The notes under the pieces are model-generated. The model worked only from the letters and a program-made list of their open reading frames with translations. It did no database searches and was not told the DNA's origin. Shown in pieces: positions 61,363 to 64,000 of a stretch of 64,000 nt of DNA; positions within the stretch are counted from its first letter, which is position 1; every line of letters starts with the position of its first letter. Origin of the DNA: Pelomyxa schiedti (taxonomy: Eukaryota; Evosea; Pelobiontida; Pelomyxidae); assembly GCA_020536535.1 (NCBI GenBank), contig JAHLWZ010000505.1, positions 133,451 to 197,450 of the forward strand, given 5' to 3'. The translations under genes and the position numbers were made by a program.

Positions 61363-64000
61363 TGGCATCAACGCAGAAGAAAGGAAAAAATCCTTCTCCA
61401 CTTCTGATGGCGACGATTCGCCGTGACAAAGTCGTCGACCTTTGTGGCGAATGGAAAGTGTCTTTGGCCAGTGCAGCCTCGGCAACTACGACGACAACGG
61501 CGGCGAGTGTGCTCAGAGAGGACCGCCTGCCCTGCGTTGGGGTTGTGCCTGGGGACTTGTTCACGGACTTGATTATGGGTGGGGCCCTGCCGTGCGACCC
61601 CGGGCAGGGACAGCAGGAGGAGCAACTGCTGGACCAGGTGTCGAACAGGGCGTGGCTGTATTGTCGAGATTTCACCATTGTGGGTTGCTCCGTTCTATTC
61701 CCAGATTCTTGTTGATCCTTTCGAACGGGGGTGGAATTAGTATTATGTTTGTGAATGTTAATAGTTGTTGGAGAGCATACATCTAACTCTTTGTCTTCTT
61801 TTTTTCTCCTGTGGCCTCTGGTTTAGAGTGCAGACGATATTGAAAGTGCAACCAAGATTTCGTTGGTTTGTGAAGGTCTTGACACTCTAGCTCAAGTAGA
61901 GATCAACGAAGTTGTGGTTGGGAAGTCATGCAATATGTTCACCCGTAAAGTATTCGATATTCCGAAGCACTTACTACTCTCTGCACCTGCTGCAGTGAAT
62001 GGGCACTTGGGATGTCACATCAGAATTACATTTTCCTCGTCCTCTGAATACTGCAACAATGCCGCTCGAGAGACTGAAAGCCAAGGCCGTGAGCTAGCTG
62101 CCTGGAACTACTGTCCTCACCTAAAATTAAGAGGCAGAATGCACCTCAGGAAGGCGGGATGTCACTTTGGATGGGTGTGCATCAGACTTTTTCTTTTTTT
62201 TTTTTGTAGCACATCGCCTTTACTCACTCCCACTAAAGGACTGGTAATTTCCCGCGTTCTATCTTGCTTTAACTGTCACCCAGGGGCCCTGCTTTCCCCA
62301 CTTGTGGGATATACCGCCCAATATACTTGGTACTCCAATCTGGGCCACGGATAGAATATGTCCGAGCAATGCAGATTGATTGTGCACCACCAATAATCAC
62401 AGAACCGTTTTATTGTGAGATGCCAGTTTCTGTCCAGATATCATCACCTACAAAATTCCCCTCCATGGATTTATCGTATTTATCCCCTTTTCTATTATTC
62501 TTTTAACTTACTTTGGTACAGTGTTAGTGTTACATCCAAAGAATCAAACCACTCTATCTGCACTTGGCATGAGACAAAATCCATTCCATCACCTGGTTCC
62601 TGTTGCTTTGACCTTATATTACAAATGCATCTGTCTGCTGATGATATTTGGTGGCCCCGGGGGTATCAATCAATGAACCCAAGTTGCTGAGTTCACACTT
62701 AACAGAATGGGAAAACAAACTTTACTGAAGCTTGAGGTTACATTGGTCCATGAAGGAACTTTGATCTCGCAAGTTTCCCAACATATAGGAGCCCGTCATA
62801 TTCAGTTTCTTTTCAATCGAAACTCTGAAGCTCCCGGGGCCATAAACTTTGTTGTTAACGGAATTCCTCTATTTATCAAAGTGTGAGCACCCAGAGGCGA
62901 TACATATCAACATTATTTACAGGGAGCTGATTGGATTCCAATGGATTTATTTCCTGGAAGAATAACTAAAGAAAAAGAATTACTTGCCCTTAAAGCTGCT
63001 GCCCAAGTGAATATGAATATGGTTTACACCACCCCAATTACGTTGTATCTCTTAGTTTTCATCAGATAAGGGTTTGGGGGGGTGGAGTTTATGAGACAGA
63101 TTCCTTCTACTCGCTATGTGACCAACTTGGGCTTCTAGTTTGGCAGGTTTCACTAAGCATGCTTTTAACGTTTCTGACCTTCTAAGGATTTTATGTTCTC
63201 TTGTTCCTGTTATCCTGCATCTGATGATTTCTTGCAAAACGTTTCAGAAGGTTCCTTCTTTCAAAAATTACTTCATTCCCATTTATTTCCTCTCTAGAAG
63301 TGCAGCATCAACTTTGCCGACTGTGTTCTCACCCTTGTATAGCCATTTGGTGAGATTTTTTTTTTCACCAATGATATGAAGTTAAGTGTTGCAAGGTGTG
63401 GAAATAACGAATGCGAGGAAGGAATGCCCTTTGATATGGGCTGGAAGCTTTTTTATAAAACGGACTATGAGAGACTTTTCCGTGATACGGTATCGGTTCA
63501 CTATGAATGCTAAGCAATGTAAACATCAAGTGGTCTACCTCAGATTTGGCCACTAGTACAAAGATACGACCCATCCAGGACTTACTGGCGTAGTTCACCG
63601 TGCAGAGGCACCCTTGATGGTCCTTTTGATGACAAGGGTAGAAATTTATCTTCGAGATTGATTTCTAAGATGGAAAAACCAAAAAGCTGGCTGTTTGGAT
63701 GTTGGAGATAGTCATGTTTGGGCTGTGTGGCATGGAAGTATTGATTACTATAGATATCTCACACTTAAGCCGAGATTTTGTAATGAATTTGGCTTTCAGT
63801 CTTTACCTTTCACAGTTTTTTTCCCAAAAGTGTCTTGCAACTGTAAGGCTCAGGTACATACAGATACTTGATGGATGCGTCTCAACTTATGGCCTTGAAG
63901 CTGCAGAAGTTGTCCAACGACAGCGCTCTGCAAACGGAAACAAGAAAATGCGAAATGCCATTACATCGATGTTTGGCGTGATAAAGCCGGGATCTCCAAA
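61362..64000 (+). CDS. beta-mannosidase, GH2 (partial, runs off window)
   Basis: Beta-mannosidase removes terminal beta-mannose from N-glycan cores in the lysosome. The N-terminus has the sugar-binding jelly-roll ([41 protein letters not shown]), then [16 protein letters not shown] and a [14 protein letters not shown] motif (about 62282-62325). The barrel follows: [29 protein letters not shown] and [16 protein letters not shown]. The acid/base Glu sits in CGNNECEEG (about 63402) and the nucleophile Glu in [12 protein letters not shown] (about 63785). Exons continue to the window edge. The ATG at 61362 overlaps the previous stop (TGATG); a second in-frame ATG lies at 61407. No obvious signal peptide is seen from either, odd for a lysosomal enzyme, so a different first exon is possible. 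Confidence 0.85.

Noticed and set aside
1-64000. CRISPR arrays, bacterial operons, rRNA genes, transposase genes
   Set aside because: None seen. Gene structure is eukaryotic throughout, repeats are hexamer tracts or paralogues, and no transposase or reverse transcriptase motif was found.

Overview
The window is nuclear DNA from a compact eukaryotic genome, most likely a unicellular or amoeboid protist. Genes lie on both strands, usually a few hundred bases apart. Almost all are cut by short GT-AG introns of roughly 45-90 nt, and the proteins are eukaryote-specific (Sec31, APC3/CDC27, ADAT2, EXD2-like, Ras, a BTB protein). I cannot name the species. A run of exactly 100 N (27366-27465) marks an assembly gap of unknown true size.

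Left part (1-27.7 kb), mostly single genes: a RING/TRAF-zinc-finger/pentapeptide-repeat protein (-); a divergent sirtuin (+); a membrane-anchored amidase of the FAAH type (+); tRNA adenosine deaminase subunit ADAT2 (-); COPII coat protein Sec31 (+); a tRNA-like locus at 11.7-11.8 kb whose halves are in permuted order; a Ser/Thr/Pro-rich protein with an R-type lectin-like end (+); a BTB-BACK-discoidin-like protein (+); urocanate hydratase (-); APC/C subunit CDC27 (-); and a Ras GTPase fused to a Sec23/24-like zinc finger and vWFA module (+). A gene fragment (-) is cut by the N gap.

Middle part (28.6-57.7 kb): a 435-bp near-perfect inverted repeat (28677-29766) is followed by a head-to-tail array of four paralogous giant genes, all on +. 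Each intact copy has three exons and encodes about 2,200 residues: a conserved N-terminal exon, a SAM-like helical segment, a long middle region that is partly beta-propeller-like, a large GTPase domain of the VLIG/URGCP/GBP kind (P-loop GKQSTGKS), a long Cys/His-rich region, a vWFA domain with an intact MIDAS, and a variable Ser/Thr-rich tail. Copies 2 and 3 are intact. Copy 1 is a decayed pseudogene. Copy 4 has a stop in exon 1 and has lost its normal stop. A weakly supported gene on - lies between copies 3 and 4. This array is the best candidate here for an undescribed system. By analogy with the vertebrate interferon-inducible giant GTPases it could be a defence or sensing family, but that is inference only.

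Right part (57.7-64 kb): an EXD2-like 3'-5' exonuclease (+), a small membrane protein (+), and a GH2 beta-mannosidase (+) that starts one base into the preceding stop codon and runs off the window.

Apart from the array, the genes are unrelated housekeeping functions (secretion, cell cycle, tRNA modification, histidine and glycan catabolism) and show no pathway clustering.
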